DNA of 64,000 bases. It comes from Gordonia neofelifaecis NRRL B-59395 (lineage in GTDB: Bacteria; Actinomycetota; Actinomycetes; Mycobacteriales; Mycobacteriaceae). The notes under the pieces are model-generated. The model did no database searches and was not told the DNA's origin. It was given only the letters and a program-made list of their open reading frames with translations. Below are positions 43,872 through 52,278 of the stretch, piece after piece. Numbering within the stretch: position 1 is the stretch's first letter; each line of letters starts with the position of its first letter. Both the position numbers and the translations under genes were made by a program. Location: the NCBI RefSeq assembly GCF_000192435.1, contig NZ_AEUD01000013.1, positions 85,425 through 149,424 of the forward strand, given 5' to 3'.

Positions 43872-44468
43872 GTGACGCAGCAACGCGAAGCCCCGTCCGG
43901 GGAGCCTCGCTGGCCGAGGATCGTCATCGCGATCGTGTTCACGCTGCTGTACCCCGTGGTGGTCATCATCTTCTTCGGCCTCGGGATCGTCGTGGCGTAC
44001 GAGCTCGGCGAGGCGTTCTCGGGTTCAGCGGCCGGTTCCTTCTTCCAGAGCTGGATCGCGTTCTTCGGGATCGCCGGTGGGCTGTTCGCCGTCTGGGCGT
44101 ACCGCCGCACCGCGAGAGCCGCCGGAGCGCTCCTGGCGACTCGCGTCACGCGCGTCGGCCAGGCGTCACCGGGGAGGATCCGCACCTACGAGGACTCGTA
44201 CCGCCGCAATCCGAGGGGTCCGGACCGACGGGTCATCACCCTGACCGTCTGGTTCCCCGCCGATCCCACCGACCGACGTGAGCACTCCCGCGAGCTGGTG
44301 CGGATCAACCGCCACTTCACGTTCTACGGACGCGACGTGAAGGGTCCGGCCGCGCTGCTCGCGAAATACCCGATCGGCACACCGGTCACCGTCTACCGCG
44401 GTCGTCGAGGACTGATCGTCACCACCGACCTGCACCGAGACCACCTCGCCTGGTACGAGTTCTGGTGA
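43872..44468 (+). CDS. Two-helix membrane protein with DUF3592-like tail
   Basis: 198 residues. Two hydrophobic helices (residues about 18-45 and 56-78) are followed by a cytoplasmic or external beta-rich domain (ATRVTRVGQASPGRIRTYED and GTPVTVYRGRRGLIVTTD). The latter resembles the DUF3592-type domain, which carries no known activity. It begins 9 nt after the broken luciferase-like gene. No signal for export of the tail is clear. Confidence 0.7.
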   Translation: MTQQREAPSGEPRWPRIVIAIVFTLLYPVVVIIFFGLGIVVAYELGEAFSGSAAGSFFQSWIAFFGIAGGLFAVWAYRRTARAAGALLATRVTRVGQASPGRIRTYEDSYRRNPRGPDRRVITLTVWFPADPTDRREHSRELVRINRHFTFYGRDVKGPAALLAKYPIGTPVTVYRGRRGLIVTTDLHRDHLAWYEFW

Positions 44469-44492
44469 GATACCCCGGGGCGTGGACGCCGG

Positions 44493-44535
44493 CAGTGTTC
44501 GGTGTGACCACCTGGTGGTCACACCGAACACTGCT
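44493..44535. terminator. Bidirectional hairpin, 21-bp arms, core TGACCACCTGGTGGTCA
   Basis: 44493-44513 pairs exactly with 44515-44535, giving a nearly loop-less palindrome. It lies between the convergent stops at 44468 and 44554. The central TGACCACCTGG-GGTCA is shared with the hairpin at 57994, whose outer arms are unrelated. Confidence 0.78.
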
Positions 44536-44553
44536 GATTCGAACTCCTACCGG

Positions 44554-45525
44554 CTATCCCTCCGACACCCGCACGACCGCCTTGCCTCGAACCCGGCCCT
44601 CGGCGAGGTCGGTGAGCGCTTGCGGCAGATCGGCCAGCTCGTACAGGTGGTTCACCGGCGGTCGCATGCCCTCGCCGACCAGCCGGACGATGTCCTCATG
44701 GAGCCTCCCCGGCACATCGGGATGCGTGCGGATGTACTCACCCCAGGCCGCGCCCACTACCGAGATGTTCCGGAAGAGGACCCGATTGAGCTTGACCGTC
44801 GGGATGCCGCCAGCGGCGAATCCGATCACGACGAACCGGCCGTCGGGCGCCACCGCCCGCAGCGCTTCGTCGAAGACCGGTCCGCCGACCGGATCGACCA
44901 GCACGTCCACGCCGCCGCCGGTCAGCTCGAGGACCCGGTCCTTCCACCCGTCGGTCAGCTGAACCACCTCGTCGGCACCCAGTCCGCGGAGCATCTCCTC
45001 GTTGCCCGTCCGATGCACCACGGCGATCACCCGTGCGCCCAGCGCCTTCGCCACGATGATCGACGCGACGCCGACGCCACCGGCGGAGCCGAGAACACCG
45101 ACCGTCTCGCCCGGCTGGAGATTCGCGCGCATCTTCAGCGCGAACAGCGCGGTCTGGAAGTTGATACCGAGGGCGGCGCCCTCGTCGAAGGTCAGTTCCT
45201 CGGGAAGCGGGAACAACTGCTGCTCGACGACGGCGATCCGCTCGCCGAATCCACCGAGCATCGACGCGACCACGACGCGATCGCCGACGGCGAACCGCCC
45301 GCCTTCGGGAGCGGCGCTCACCACCCCGGCCACTTCGGTTCCGGGGACGAACGGCACCGGCGGCCGCAACTGGTACTCGCCCCGGCTCATCAGCAGGTCA
45401 GGAAAACACACGCCGCACGAACGCACATCGACCAGGTACTGCCCGGGCTGCTGCTCCGGCTCCGGAATCTCTTGCAGTTCCAGGCCTTCGGGGCCCACTT
45501 CACTCACGATCAGCTGTGCTTTCAT
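44554..45525 (-). CDS. Zinc-free medium-chain dehydrogenase (quinone oxidoreductase-like)
   Basis: 323 residues from the ATG at 45525. An N-terminal GroES-like domain (GVCFPDLLMSRGEY, FVPGTEVAGVV) precedes a Rossmann domain with VLGSAGGVGVASIIVAKALGA near 140. There are no structural zinc cysteines, as in the quinone oxidoreductase/crotonyl-CoA branch. It uses NADPH and reduces quinones or enoyl substrates. Transcribed divergently from the methyltransferase at 45570, 44 nt between starts. Confidence 0.88.
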   Translation of the reverse strand: MKAQLIVSEVGPEGLELQEIPEPEQQPGQYLVDVRSCGVCFPDLLMSRGEYQLRPPVPFVPGTEVAGVVSAAPEGGRFAVGDRVVVASMLGGFGERIAVVEQQLFPLPEELTFDEGAALGINFQTALFALKMRANLQPGETVGVLGSAGGVGVASIIVAKALGARVIAVVHRTGNEEMLRGLGADEVVQLTDGWKDRVLELTGGGVDVLVDPVGGPVFDEALRAVAPDGRFVVIGFAAGGIPTVKLNRVLFRNISVVGAAWGEYIRTHPDVPGRLHEDIVRLVGEGMRPPVNHLYELADLPQALTDLAEGRVRGKAVVRVSEG

Positions 45526-45569
45526 GCCTCCAACCGTAGCCGCCGGACACGTGTCTATACGATCGAACG

Positions 45570-46229
45570 ATGGCATCGACCCCTCCCGTCCAAGGACTGT
45601 CCGACGAGCGCCTGCGCGCGGCCGAGGAAGCCCCCGGCTTCATGCCGCTCGACGAGGCGTACGCACTCCACCAGACCGCGGCCACTTACCTGTCGCAGCC
45701 CGATTCCGTCGGCCTCGGCGTCGAGATCGGCACCTACTGCGGCAAGTCGACCGTCTTCCTCGGCGCGGCCGCCGAGGCCAACGACGCACTCATCGTGACC
45801 GTCGACCATCACCGCGGGTCGGAGGAGCACCAGCCGGGCTGGGAGTACCACGACACCGCGCTCGTCGACGGGCACAGCGGCCTGCTCGACACCGCGGCCA
45901 GGTTCCGGCAGACCATGTTCGACGCCGGGCTGGAGTCGACCGTGCTCGGCCTCCTCGCGCCGTCGACCGCCGCCGCCCGCATCTGGGGCCGCGACGTGGA
46001 CCTCGTCTTCATCGACGGCGGCCACTCGATGGAGGCCGCGCAGAACGACTACGACGGCTGGGCCCGCTGGGTCCGCCCGGGCGGGGCGCTTCTGATCCAC
46101 GACGTCTTCCCGAACCCGGAGGACGGCGGTCGGCCACCCTACGAGATCTACCGGCAAGCGCTCGACTCGGGACGCTTCACCGAGGAGTCCGTTCACGGGT
46201 CGCTGCGCGTACTGAGACGCGTCCGGTAG
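45570..46229 (+). CDS. Class I SAM-dependent methyltransferase (Methyltransf_24 type)
   Basis: 219 residues. The SAM motif reads GVEIGTYCGKSTVFLG near 49-64, and an acidic loop VDLVFIDGGHSMEAAQNDYDGW follows near 144-165. ALLIHDVFPNPEDGG matches the catalytic-loop position. This pattern fits the small-molecule or sugar methyltransferases of the Methyltransf_24 group. The substrate is not known. It has its own promoter, shared divergently with the quinone oxidoreductase. Confidence 0.82.
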   Translation: MASTPPVQGLSDERLRAAEEAPGFMPLDEAYALHQTAATYLSQPDSVGLGVEIGTYCGKSTVFLGAAAEANDALIVTVDHHRGSEEHQPGWEYHDTALVDGHSGLLDTAARFRQTMFDAGLESTVLGLLAPSTAAARIWGRDVDLVFIDGGHSMEAAQNDYDGWARWVRPGGALLIHDVFPNPEDGGRPPYEIYRQALDSGRFTEESVHGSLRVLRRVR

Positions 46230-46235
46230 TCCGAA

Positions 46236-46474
46236 CGGACGATAGACACTTTTGGGAATGTGTCCGGACACTTTTTCCCATTGTGCCTAGTCAGGAACTT
46301 GCGGATCGAAATTCCACGTTCAGGACAGTGACGAAGTTAACGAAACCAGATAGAAAGTGACCTAGAGCGCGCTAGATTCCTGATCTGGCTGACCCGGAGC
46401 CAACCTCCGGACCCAGTCGATTCGTGTATCGCCCGCACTCGATCCGGCGACACGACATCACCGAAGGGAATCTC
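46236..46474 (+). promoter_or_regulatory. AT-richer leader before the ABC importer operon
   Basis: 239 nt without a credible gene. It is distinctly less GC-rich than its surroundings and contains the 12-nt palindrome GTGTCCGGACAC (46260-46271) followed by TTTTT. Further down lies AAGTTAACGAAACCAGATAGAAAG. It probably holds the promoter and operator of the importer operon, and the palindrome may also help end the methyltransferase transcript. No riboswitch fold is recognised. Confidence 0.45.
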
Positions 46475-47731
46475 GTGAAAGCACCATCACGTCGCGCTCG
46501 CCGGCTCCGCGCCGCCGGTGTCGTCCTCGCCGCATCCGCCGCGCTCGCGGGCGGGCTCACCGCCTGTTCCTCCGACGAGTCGTCCTCGACGACGAGTTCA
46601 TCCGGCCCGACCGTCGAACTGACGTCGAACCCGGCGTCCGGCGAGGCCATCAAGATCGGTTTCATCACGCCCGAGGGCGGCGCGGTCAGCCTGCCGCAGC
46701 TGCGTGAGGCGGGCGAGGCCGCCGCGAAGTACTTGAACGAGAACGGCGGCGGCATCAAGGGCCACAAGGTCGACCTCGTGGTCTGCAAGGAACTCGAGGA
46801 GCCGGCCTCCGCCACCAGTTGCGCAAACCAGATGGTGGAGCAGAAGGCGTCCGTCGTGGTCTCGCCGTTCACCTCCACCGGCGCGGTGATCCTCCCGATT
46901 CTCTCCGGCGCGAACATCCCCTACGTCGCGATCTCCGGCGTCTCGCAGGCCGAGATGGCCTCGCCGATGGCGTTCATGCTGACCGGCGGATCCGTCGGCG
47001 CGATGTCTGCGATGGCCACGCAGGCAGCCAAGGACGGCGTCAAGAAGTTCTCGGTCATCATCGGCGACACCGGTGACGCCGCGGCGTCGACGAAGGCGCT
47101 CGGCGAGCCGATGTTCAAAGCTGCGGGCGTCGACCTCAGTGTCATCACCGTTCCGACCTCGATCGCGGACCCGACTCCGAACATCACCGCGGCTATCAAC
47201 GAGAACAAGCCCGACGCGGTCACCATCCTGGGCGACTCGCGTCAGTGCACCACCGCGCTCAAGGCGCTGCAGACCGCCGCACCGGGCATGAAGCAGTACC
47301 TGATCTCGACGTGCATCGACAAGTCCGTCGTCGATGCCGTCGGCGTCGACGCGATCGCCGGCGGAACCACGTTCACCACCGTGAACCTCGACGATCAGAC
47401 CGACGAGTCGGTCAAGGTGTACCGCAGCGTGATGGCTCAGTACGCCCCCGACGTCGACCCGAACGGCATCGCCTACATGGGCTACCAGGCGGTGATGGCC
47501 CTGAACGGTCTCGGCGCCCAGCTGCCCACCGGAGCCGTGACCGCGCAGGACATGACCAACGCCCTCCGGACGTCGAAGAACGTTCCGGTCCCCGCGGCGC
47601 CCGGCCTGACCTACACCTGCGACGGCAAGGCCATGCCGATGCTCCCCAGCCTGTGCGGCATGGGCGTGCTGGTCAGCAAGGTCTCGTCTGACGGCAAGCT
47701 CACCGACACCGTGGTCCTGAACCAGCACTGA
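46475..47731 (+). CDS. Branched-chain-type ABC importer substrate-binding lipoprotein
   Basis: 418 residues from GTG 46475 with a GAAGGGA site. The signal (RRARRLRAAGVVLAASAALA then GGLTAC) has an LTAC lipobox, so the mature protein is lipid-anchored. The body is a periplasmic binding protein type I fold (IKIGFITPEGGAVSLPQLREAGE, VVSPFTSTGAVILPIL), as in LivJ/urea/amide binding proteins. Its partners follow: a fused permease-ATPase and a LivF-like ATPase. A stem-loop after the gene may keep its transcript in excess over the permease. The ligand is unknown. Confidence 0.88.
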   Translation: MKAPSRRARRLRAAGVVLAASAALAGGLTACSSDESSSTTSSSGPTVELTSNPASGEAIKIGFITPEGGAVSLPQLREAGEAAAKYLNENGGGIKGHKVDLVVCKELEEPASATSCANQMVEQKASVVVSPFTSTGAVILPILSGANIPYVAISGVSQAEMASPMAFMLTGGSVGAMSAMATQAAKDGVKKFSVIIGDTGDAAASTKALGEPMFKAAGVDLSVITVPTSIADPTPNITAAINENKPDAVTILGDSRQCTTALKALQTAAPGMKQYLISTCIDKSVVDAVGVDAIAGGTTFTTVNLDDQTDESVKVYRSVMAQYAPDVDPNGIAYMGYQAVMALNGLGAQLPTGAVTAQDMTNALRTSKNVPVPAAPGLTYTCDGKAMPMLPSLCGMGVLVSKVSSDGKLTDTVVLNQH

Positions 47732-47739
47732 CATCTGGA

Positions 47740-47785
47740 GAGACGCGATGGGGGGCCGCCGTACGGCGGTCCCCCGTTTCGTCTC
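47740..47785 (+). terminator. Stem-loop between the binding-protein and permease genes
   Basis: GGGGG-G-CCGCC (47750-47760), GTAC loop, GGCGG-T-CCCCC (47765-47775) pair with one wobble. An outer GAGACG/CGTCTC stem (47740-47745 and 47780-47785) extends it. The position and strength fit a partial terminator or mRNA stabiliser that sets the ratio of binding protein to permease. Confidence 0.65.
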
Positions 47786-47818
47786 CACCGGTGATCGTCT
47801 TCATCTCCAAGGATCCTT

Positions 47819-50563
47819 ATGACTTCCGTATTCGCTTACCTGCTGCTGGGCATGGGCAACGGCGCCGTGTACGCCGCGCTCGGCCTGGCACTGGTGATGA
47901 CCTACAAGAGCTCCGGTGTGGTCAACTTCGCCACCGGTGCGGTCGCGTTGTACGCGGCGTACACGTTCGCGTTCCTCCGTCACGGACAACTCCTCATCCC
48001 GATCCCCGGCCTCGACTCCACAGTCGACGTCGGCGGCCCGTGGGCCGTGATGCCCGCGCTGATCGTCTCCGTTCTGCTGGCGTCGATCGTCGGCGTGATA
48101 GCCGAACTGGTCGTCTTCCGGCCGATGCGGACGGCGCCCGTCCTGGCGAAGGCCGTCGCCGCGATCGGTGTGATGCTGGTGCTCCAGGCGTTGATCGCCC
48201 TGCAGGTCGGCCCCAACACCCCGACCGTCGCACCGATCTTCAAGCAGAAGAACCTCCACATCGGCGACGCGGTGGTACCCACCGACCGCTTGTGGCTCGC
48301 CGCCGTCATCGTCTGCCTGGCTGTCTGTGCCGGGCTCGTGCTGAAGTACACCCGGTTCGGCATCGCGACCGAGGCGTCCGCCGAGTCGGAGAAGGGCGCC
48401 CTGCTCACCGGCCTCTCCCCGGATCGGATCTCGCTCGCCAACTGGGCGCTGTCGTCGGCGACCGCGGCCATCGGCGGCATCGTGATCGCCCCGATCGTGC
48501 CGCTGAACCCGATCGCGTACACGATGTTCATCGTTCCGGCGCTCGCCGCAGCCCTGGTCGGCGACTTCGCGGGTATCGGCATCACGGTCGCCGCGGGCCT
48601 GGTGATCGGCATGCTGCAGTCGGAGACCACGTATCTGCAGTCCATCTGGGACGCGATGCCGGACGCGGGCATGGCCGAGGCGGTGCCGCTGGTTCTGATC
48701 CTGGCCTTCCTGCTGATCCGCGGTCGTCCGCTCCCGGGACGCGGCGCGGTGTCCACCAATGACCTCGGACGCTCGCCCCGACCACGACGGATCGTCGTGC
48801 CGACGCTCATCTGCGTGGCCGTCGCAGTCGTCGCCCTGCTGATCACCTCCGGCAGCCTCCGGCTCGCGGTGATCTCGTCGATGATCTTCGGCATGATCGC
48901 GCTGTCGCAGCTGGTGGTCACCGGCTACGCCGGTCAGGTGTCTCTCGCGCAGCTCACCCTGGCGGGCACGGGCGCGTTCGCCCTCAGCAGGTTCGGGTCG
49001 AACATGGGCATTCCGTTCCCGTTCGCCCCGCTGCTGGCGGCACTGGTCGCGATGGTGATCGGCGTCGTCGTCGGACTTCCGGCACTGCGAGTTCGCGGGC
49101 TTCCACTGATGGTCGCGACGTTGGCCCTGGCCGTCTTCGCCGAGGCCTTCTGGTTCCGCAATCCCAGCCTCAACGGCGGCATCGACGGCGCACCGATCAA
49201 GCCGCCCTCGATCTTCGGCATCGATCTCGGCATCGGCGCCGGCGACGGCTATCCGCGCATCGCCTTCGGCATCCTGTGCCTGGTGGTGCTCACGATCACC
49301 GCCCTGGCGGTCGCGGCACTGCGCCGCAGCCGGCTCGGCGCGTCCATGCTCGCGGTCCGCGCCAACGAACGCTCCGCCGCATCGGCAGGGATCGACGTCG
49401 GCGCCACCAAGCTGCTCGCTTTCGCCATCGCGTCGTTCATCGCCGGTCTCGGCGGCTCGCTGCTGGCCTACCAGCAGACCCTCGCGGCCGCGGGAACGTA
49501 CGCGGTGTTCAGCGGGATCGCGCTGTTCGCCGTCATCTACATCGCGGGCGTCACCTCGATCACCGGTTCCCTGCTGGCAGGCATCATGGCACCCGGCGCG
49601 CTGATGTACTTCATCATGGATCGGTACCTGCACTTCGGCGACTACTACATGCTCGCCAGCGGCGCGCTGCTGATCCTGACCGTCGTGACGAGTCCGGACG
49701 GCATCGCCGGCCGGATCACGAATCTGCGACCGGCCAAGCGGTCGTCGAACACCGAGGTCGCGCGCGGTGCCGACCCGGCACTCGAGGCCGAGACCGAGAC
49801 CGCCCAGGCGCCGGCGCGGACCATCGGCGATCCCGTCCTGACCGTCGACGGCGTCAGCGTGAAGTACGGCGCGGTGACAGCGGTCGACGACGTCTCCTTC
49901 GAACTGCGGGCGGGCGAGATCGTCGGACTGATCGGACCCAACGGGGCCGGAAAGACAACGCTGGTCGACGCGATCTGCGGCTTCGTACCCTCGACCGGCC
50001 AGGTGTCGACCGATGAGAGACGGATCGACGGGCTCGCACCGCATCGTCGTACGCGTGCCGGTCTGGGACGCACCTTCCAGGACATCGAACTGTACGACGA
50101 CCTCTCCGTCTCGGAGAATCTGAAGGTCGCGGCGGGCCGCAGTCCGGAGGGCGCCGTCGACAACGCACTGCGGCTGCTGGGCATCTCCGACCTGGCCGAC
50201 GTCGCCGCGGCGGACCTGTCTCAAGGCCAACGTCAGCTCGTCTCGGTGGCCCGAGTCCTCGCCGGCGAACCGCGGGTGGCCCTGCTCGACGAACCGGCGG
50301 CCGGCCTGGATACCGCCGAGAGCCAGTGGCTCGGCGCGCGACTTCGCGCGGCGCAGACGTCCGGGACGGCGATGCTGCTGATCGACCACGACATGGATCT
50401 GGTGCTCGGTGTCTGCGATCGAGTGATCGTGCTGGACCTCGGCGCGGTCATCGCGACCGGGACGCCGGACGAGATCCGCACGTCGGACAAGGTGATCGAG
50501 GCGTATCTGGGCGCACCGCTCGCGAGCGGCGAGCCGGATGCGGCTATGGAGGAGCAGAAATGA
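47819..50563 (+). CDS. Single-chain LivH-LivM-LivG fusion (two permeases plus ATPase)
   Basis: 914 residues. Residues 1-300 are a LivH-type permease (AALGLALVMTYKSSGVVNFA), about 330-630 a LivM-type permease (QLVVTGYAGQVSLAQLTLAG), then a charged linker (EAETETAQAPAR), and about 670-905 an ATPase. The ATPase has Walker A GPNGAGKTT near 705, signature LSQGQRQLV near 800 and Walker B VALLDEPAAG. All parts are intact. Half of the importer is thus one polypeptide, with the second ATPase encoded next by an overlapping ATGA. Fusion of the three parts is seen in some actinobacteria. Start ATG has an AAGGA site. Confidence 0.9.
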   Translation: MTSVFAYLLLGMGNGAVYAALGLALVMTYKSSGVVNFATGAVALYAAYTFAFLRHGQLLIPIPGLDSTVDVGGPWAVMPALIVSVLLASIVGVIAELVVFRPMRTAPVLAKAVAAIGVMLVLQALIALQVGPNTPTVAPIFKQKNLHIGDAVVPTDRLWLAAVIVCLAVCAGLVLKYTRFGIATEASAESEKGALLTGLSPDRISLANWALSSATAAIGGIVIAPIVPLNPIAYTMFIVPALAAALVGDFAGIGITVAAGLVIGMLQSETTYLQSIWDAMPDAGMAEAVPLVLILAFLLIRGRPLPGRGAVSTNDLGRSPRPRRIVVPTLICVAVAVVALLITSGSLRLAVISSMIFGMIALSQLVVTGYAGQVSLAQLTLAGTGAFALSRFGSNMGIPFPFAPLLAALVAMVIGVVVGLPALRVRGLPLMVATLALAVFAEAFWFRNPSLNGGIDGAPIKPPSIFGIDLGIGAGDGYPRIAFGILCLVVLTITALAVAALRRSRLGASMLAVRANERSAASAGIDVGATKLLAFAIASFIAGLGGSLLAYQQTLAAAGTYAVFSGIALFAVIYIAGVTSITGSLLAGIMAPGALMYFIMDRYLHFGDYYMLASGALLILTVVTSPDGIAGRITNLRPAKRSSNTEVARGADPALEAETETAQAPARTIGDPVLTVDGVSVKYGAVTAVDDVSFELRAGEIVGLIGPNGAGKTTLVDAICGFVPSTGQVSTDERRIDGLAPHRRTRAGLGRTFQDIELYDDLSVSENLKVAAGRSPEGAVDNALRLLGISDLADVAAADLSQGQRQLVSVARVLAGEPRVALLDEPAAGLDTAESQWLGARLRAAQTSGTAMLLIDHDMDLVLGVCDRVIVLDLGAVIATGTPDEIRTSDKVIEAYLGAPLASGEPDAAMEEQK

Positions 50564-51276
50564 ACGTGCTGGAATGCGATGGCCTGTCGGCCGCGCGAAT
50601 CGCTGGAAGTCCCTGCGTGCACGAGGTGGATCTGAAGGTCGGCAAGGGCGAGGTGATCGCTCTGCTCGGTCCCAACGGGGCGGGTAAGACCACGATGCTC
50701 GAGACCTTGGCCGGACTCCTTCCTCGGGAGGCGGGGAAGGTCGTGGTCGGCGGCGTCGAGCTGCCGTCCGGCAATCCGCGCTCGGCCGTGCGGAACGGTC
50801 TGGTCCTGGTCCCGGACGACCGCGCCCTGTTCCGGCGGCTGACCACCGAGCAGAACATGCGGCTCGCGGTGAAGTCCCGCGGCCGCAAGGCGGCCGCACA
50901 GGAGATGGAGGTGGCCCTGGAGTACTTCCCCGCACTGCGCAAGCGCATGTCGGTGGCGGCAGGCCAGTTGTCCGGCGGCGAGCAGCAGATGCTCGCACTC
51001 GCGCGGGCCCTGCTGCAGAAGCCCGACGTCCTGCTGATCGATGAGCTCAGCATGGGTCTGGCACCGGTGATCGTCGAGGCGATCCTCCCGGTGCTCCGGC
51101 AGGTCGCGGCGGATCAGGGCACCTCGGTGATCCTGGTGGAGCAGCACGTGCACCTCGCGCTCGGCATCGCCGATCGCGCCGTCGTCCTCGTCAAGGGCCG
51201 GATCCATCTGGAAGACGACGCCTCCGCCCTCGCCGCCGACCTCGGCAGGCTGGAGGCCGCGTACATGGGCGAGTGA
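50560..51276 (+). CDS. livF: LivF-like ABC ATPase
   Basis: 238 residues. Its ATG overlaps the fusion gene's stop (ATGA). Walker A LLGPNGAGKTT near residue 36, signature LSGGEQQM near 136, Walker B VLLIDELSMGLAP, and the switch histidine in LVEQH. It has the length and DDRALFRRLT-type Q-loop region of LivF proteins. It would pair with the ATPase half of the fusion protein to power uptake. Confidence 0.92.
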   Translation: MNVLECDGLSAARIAGSPCVHEVDLKVGKGEVIALLGPNGAGKTTMLETLAGLLPREAGKVVVGGVELPSGNPRSAVRNGLVLVPDDRALFRRLTTEQNMRLAVKSRGRKAAAQEMEVALEYFPALRKRMSVAAGQLSGGEQQMLALARALLQKPDVLLIDELSMGLAPVIVEAILPVLRQVAADQGTSVILVEQHVHLALGIADRAVVLVKGRIHLEDDASALAADLGRLEAAYMGE

Positions 51277-51287
51277 GCGCGGCCCAA

Positions 51288-51333
51288 CCCGCTGGTTGAG
51301 CGAGCGGGTAGGGCCGCTCGCTCAACCAGCGGG
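51288..51333. terminator. Hairpin terminator made of TTGAGCGAGC repeat units
   Basis: CCCGCTGGTTGAGCGAGCGG (51288-51307) pairs exactly with 51314-51333 over a 6-nt loop. It stands between the importer operon stop (51276) and the convergent gene stop (51344). Its arms are the tandem unit found at 34193-34294. Confidence 0.8.
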
Positions 51334-51343
51334 GCCTGCCCGA

Positions 51344-52186
51344 CTACCCCAGCGACAGTTTGCCCGCGAGCTTCTGCAGGTAGGCGCGGGCGGTCTCGAC
51401 GTCCTTGTCCGGCAGACCGTAGAGGACGCGGGTCACACCGATCTTCCCCCAGCGCGCCAGGCGTTCGGCGTCGGGTCGCATGTCCAGCGCGACGACCTGC
51501 GGAGTCCCCTCACGGCCGGCATCGGCCCAGATCTTGCGCAGGAGCGTCACCGATTCCTCGATGTCGGTCTCACCGGGTGTGGTGATCCAGCCGTCGGCAC
51601 TGCGGGCGATCCACTTGAAGTTCTTCTCCGTGCCCGCAGCTCCGACCGTGACACCGATGGTGCGCGACGGCTTCGGCCAGGCCCAGCTCGGACCGAAGTC
51701 GACGAACTCGCCGTGGTACTCGGCCTCCTCCTGCGTCCACAGCGCCCGCATCGCCTCGAGGTACTCCCGGAGCATGGTCCGCCTGCGGCCCGCGGGCACG
51801 TGGTGGTCGGACAGCTCGTCGAGGTTCCAGCCGAAGCCGACACCGAGAGCGATGCGGCCGCGCGAGAGATGGTCGAGGGTGGCGATCGTCTTCGCGAGCG
51901 TCAGCGGATCGGACTGCACCGGCAGCGCCACGGCCGTCGACAGTTCGATGCGCGAAGTCACGGCCGCGGCGGCCGCGAGCGACGTCCACGGATCGAGTGT
52001 GCGCGTGTATCGATCATCGGGGAGGCTGGCGTCGCCGGTTCTGGGGTGCGCCGCCTCCCGCTTCGTCGGGATGTGACTGTGCTCCGGCACGTAGTAGGCA
52101 GCGAAGCCCGCGTCCTCGATCAGCGGTGCCAGCTCGTGCGCGCGGAGTCCGCGATCGCTGGTGAACTGCACGATTCCGTAATCCAA
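51344..52186 (-). CDS. LLM-class F420-dependent oxidoreductase
   Basis: 280 residues with the luciferase-like TIM-barrel pattern: DYGIVQFTSDRGLRAHELAP at the start, STAVALPVQSDPLTLAKTIA, GRIALGVGFGWNLDEL, and IGVTVGAAGTEKNFKWIARS. It matches the TIGR03619-like group of F420 enzymes. It should use reduced or oxidised F420 with an unknown substrate. It is a single gene with a 92-nt gap to the minus-strand block upstream. Confidence 0.85.
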   Translation of the reverse strand: MDYGIVQFTSDRGLRAHELAPLIEDAGFAAYYVPEHSHIPTKREAAHPRTGDASLPDDRYTRTLDPWTSLAAAAAVTSRIELSTAVALPVQSDPLTLAKTIATLDHLSRGRIALGVGFGWNLDELSDHHVPAGRRRTMLREYLEAMRALWTQEEAEYHGEFVDFGPSWAWPKPSRTIGVTVGAAGTEKNFKWIARSADGWITTPGETDIEESVTLLRKIWADAGREGTPQVVALDMRPDAERLARWGKIGVTRVLYGLPDKDVETARAYLQKLAGKLSLG

Positions 52187-52278
52187 CTCGAACCTCCGAA
52201 CTCACGGCGCCCCAATTCTGGACGCCAGACTGGACACTAGTCTAACTTGGCCGCCACGTGCCTGTCTCGCCTCGGCGG

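Noticed and set aside
47801-50998. Very long antisense reading frame opposite the importer genes
   Set aside because: High-GC codon bias keeps the opposite strand open. The plus-strand proteins have complete ABC motifs and the antisense product has none. The same holds for long antisense frames at 8741-11173, 15356-17728, 17814-19781 and 11542-13329.
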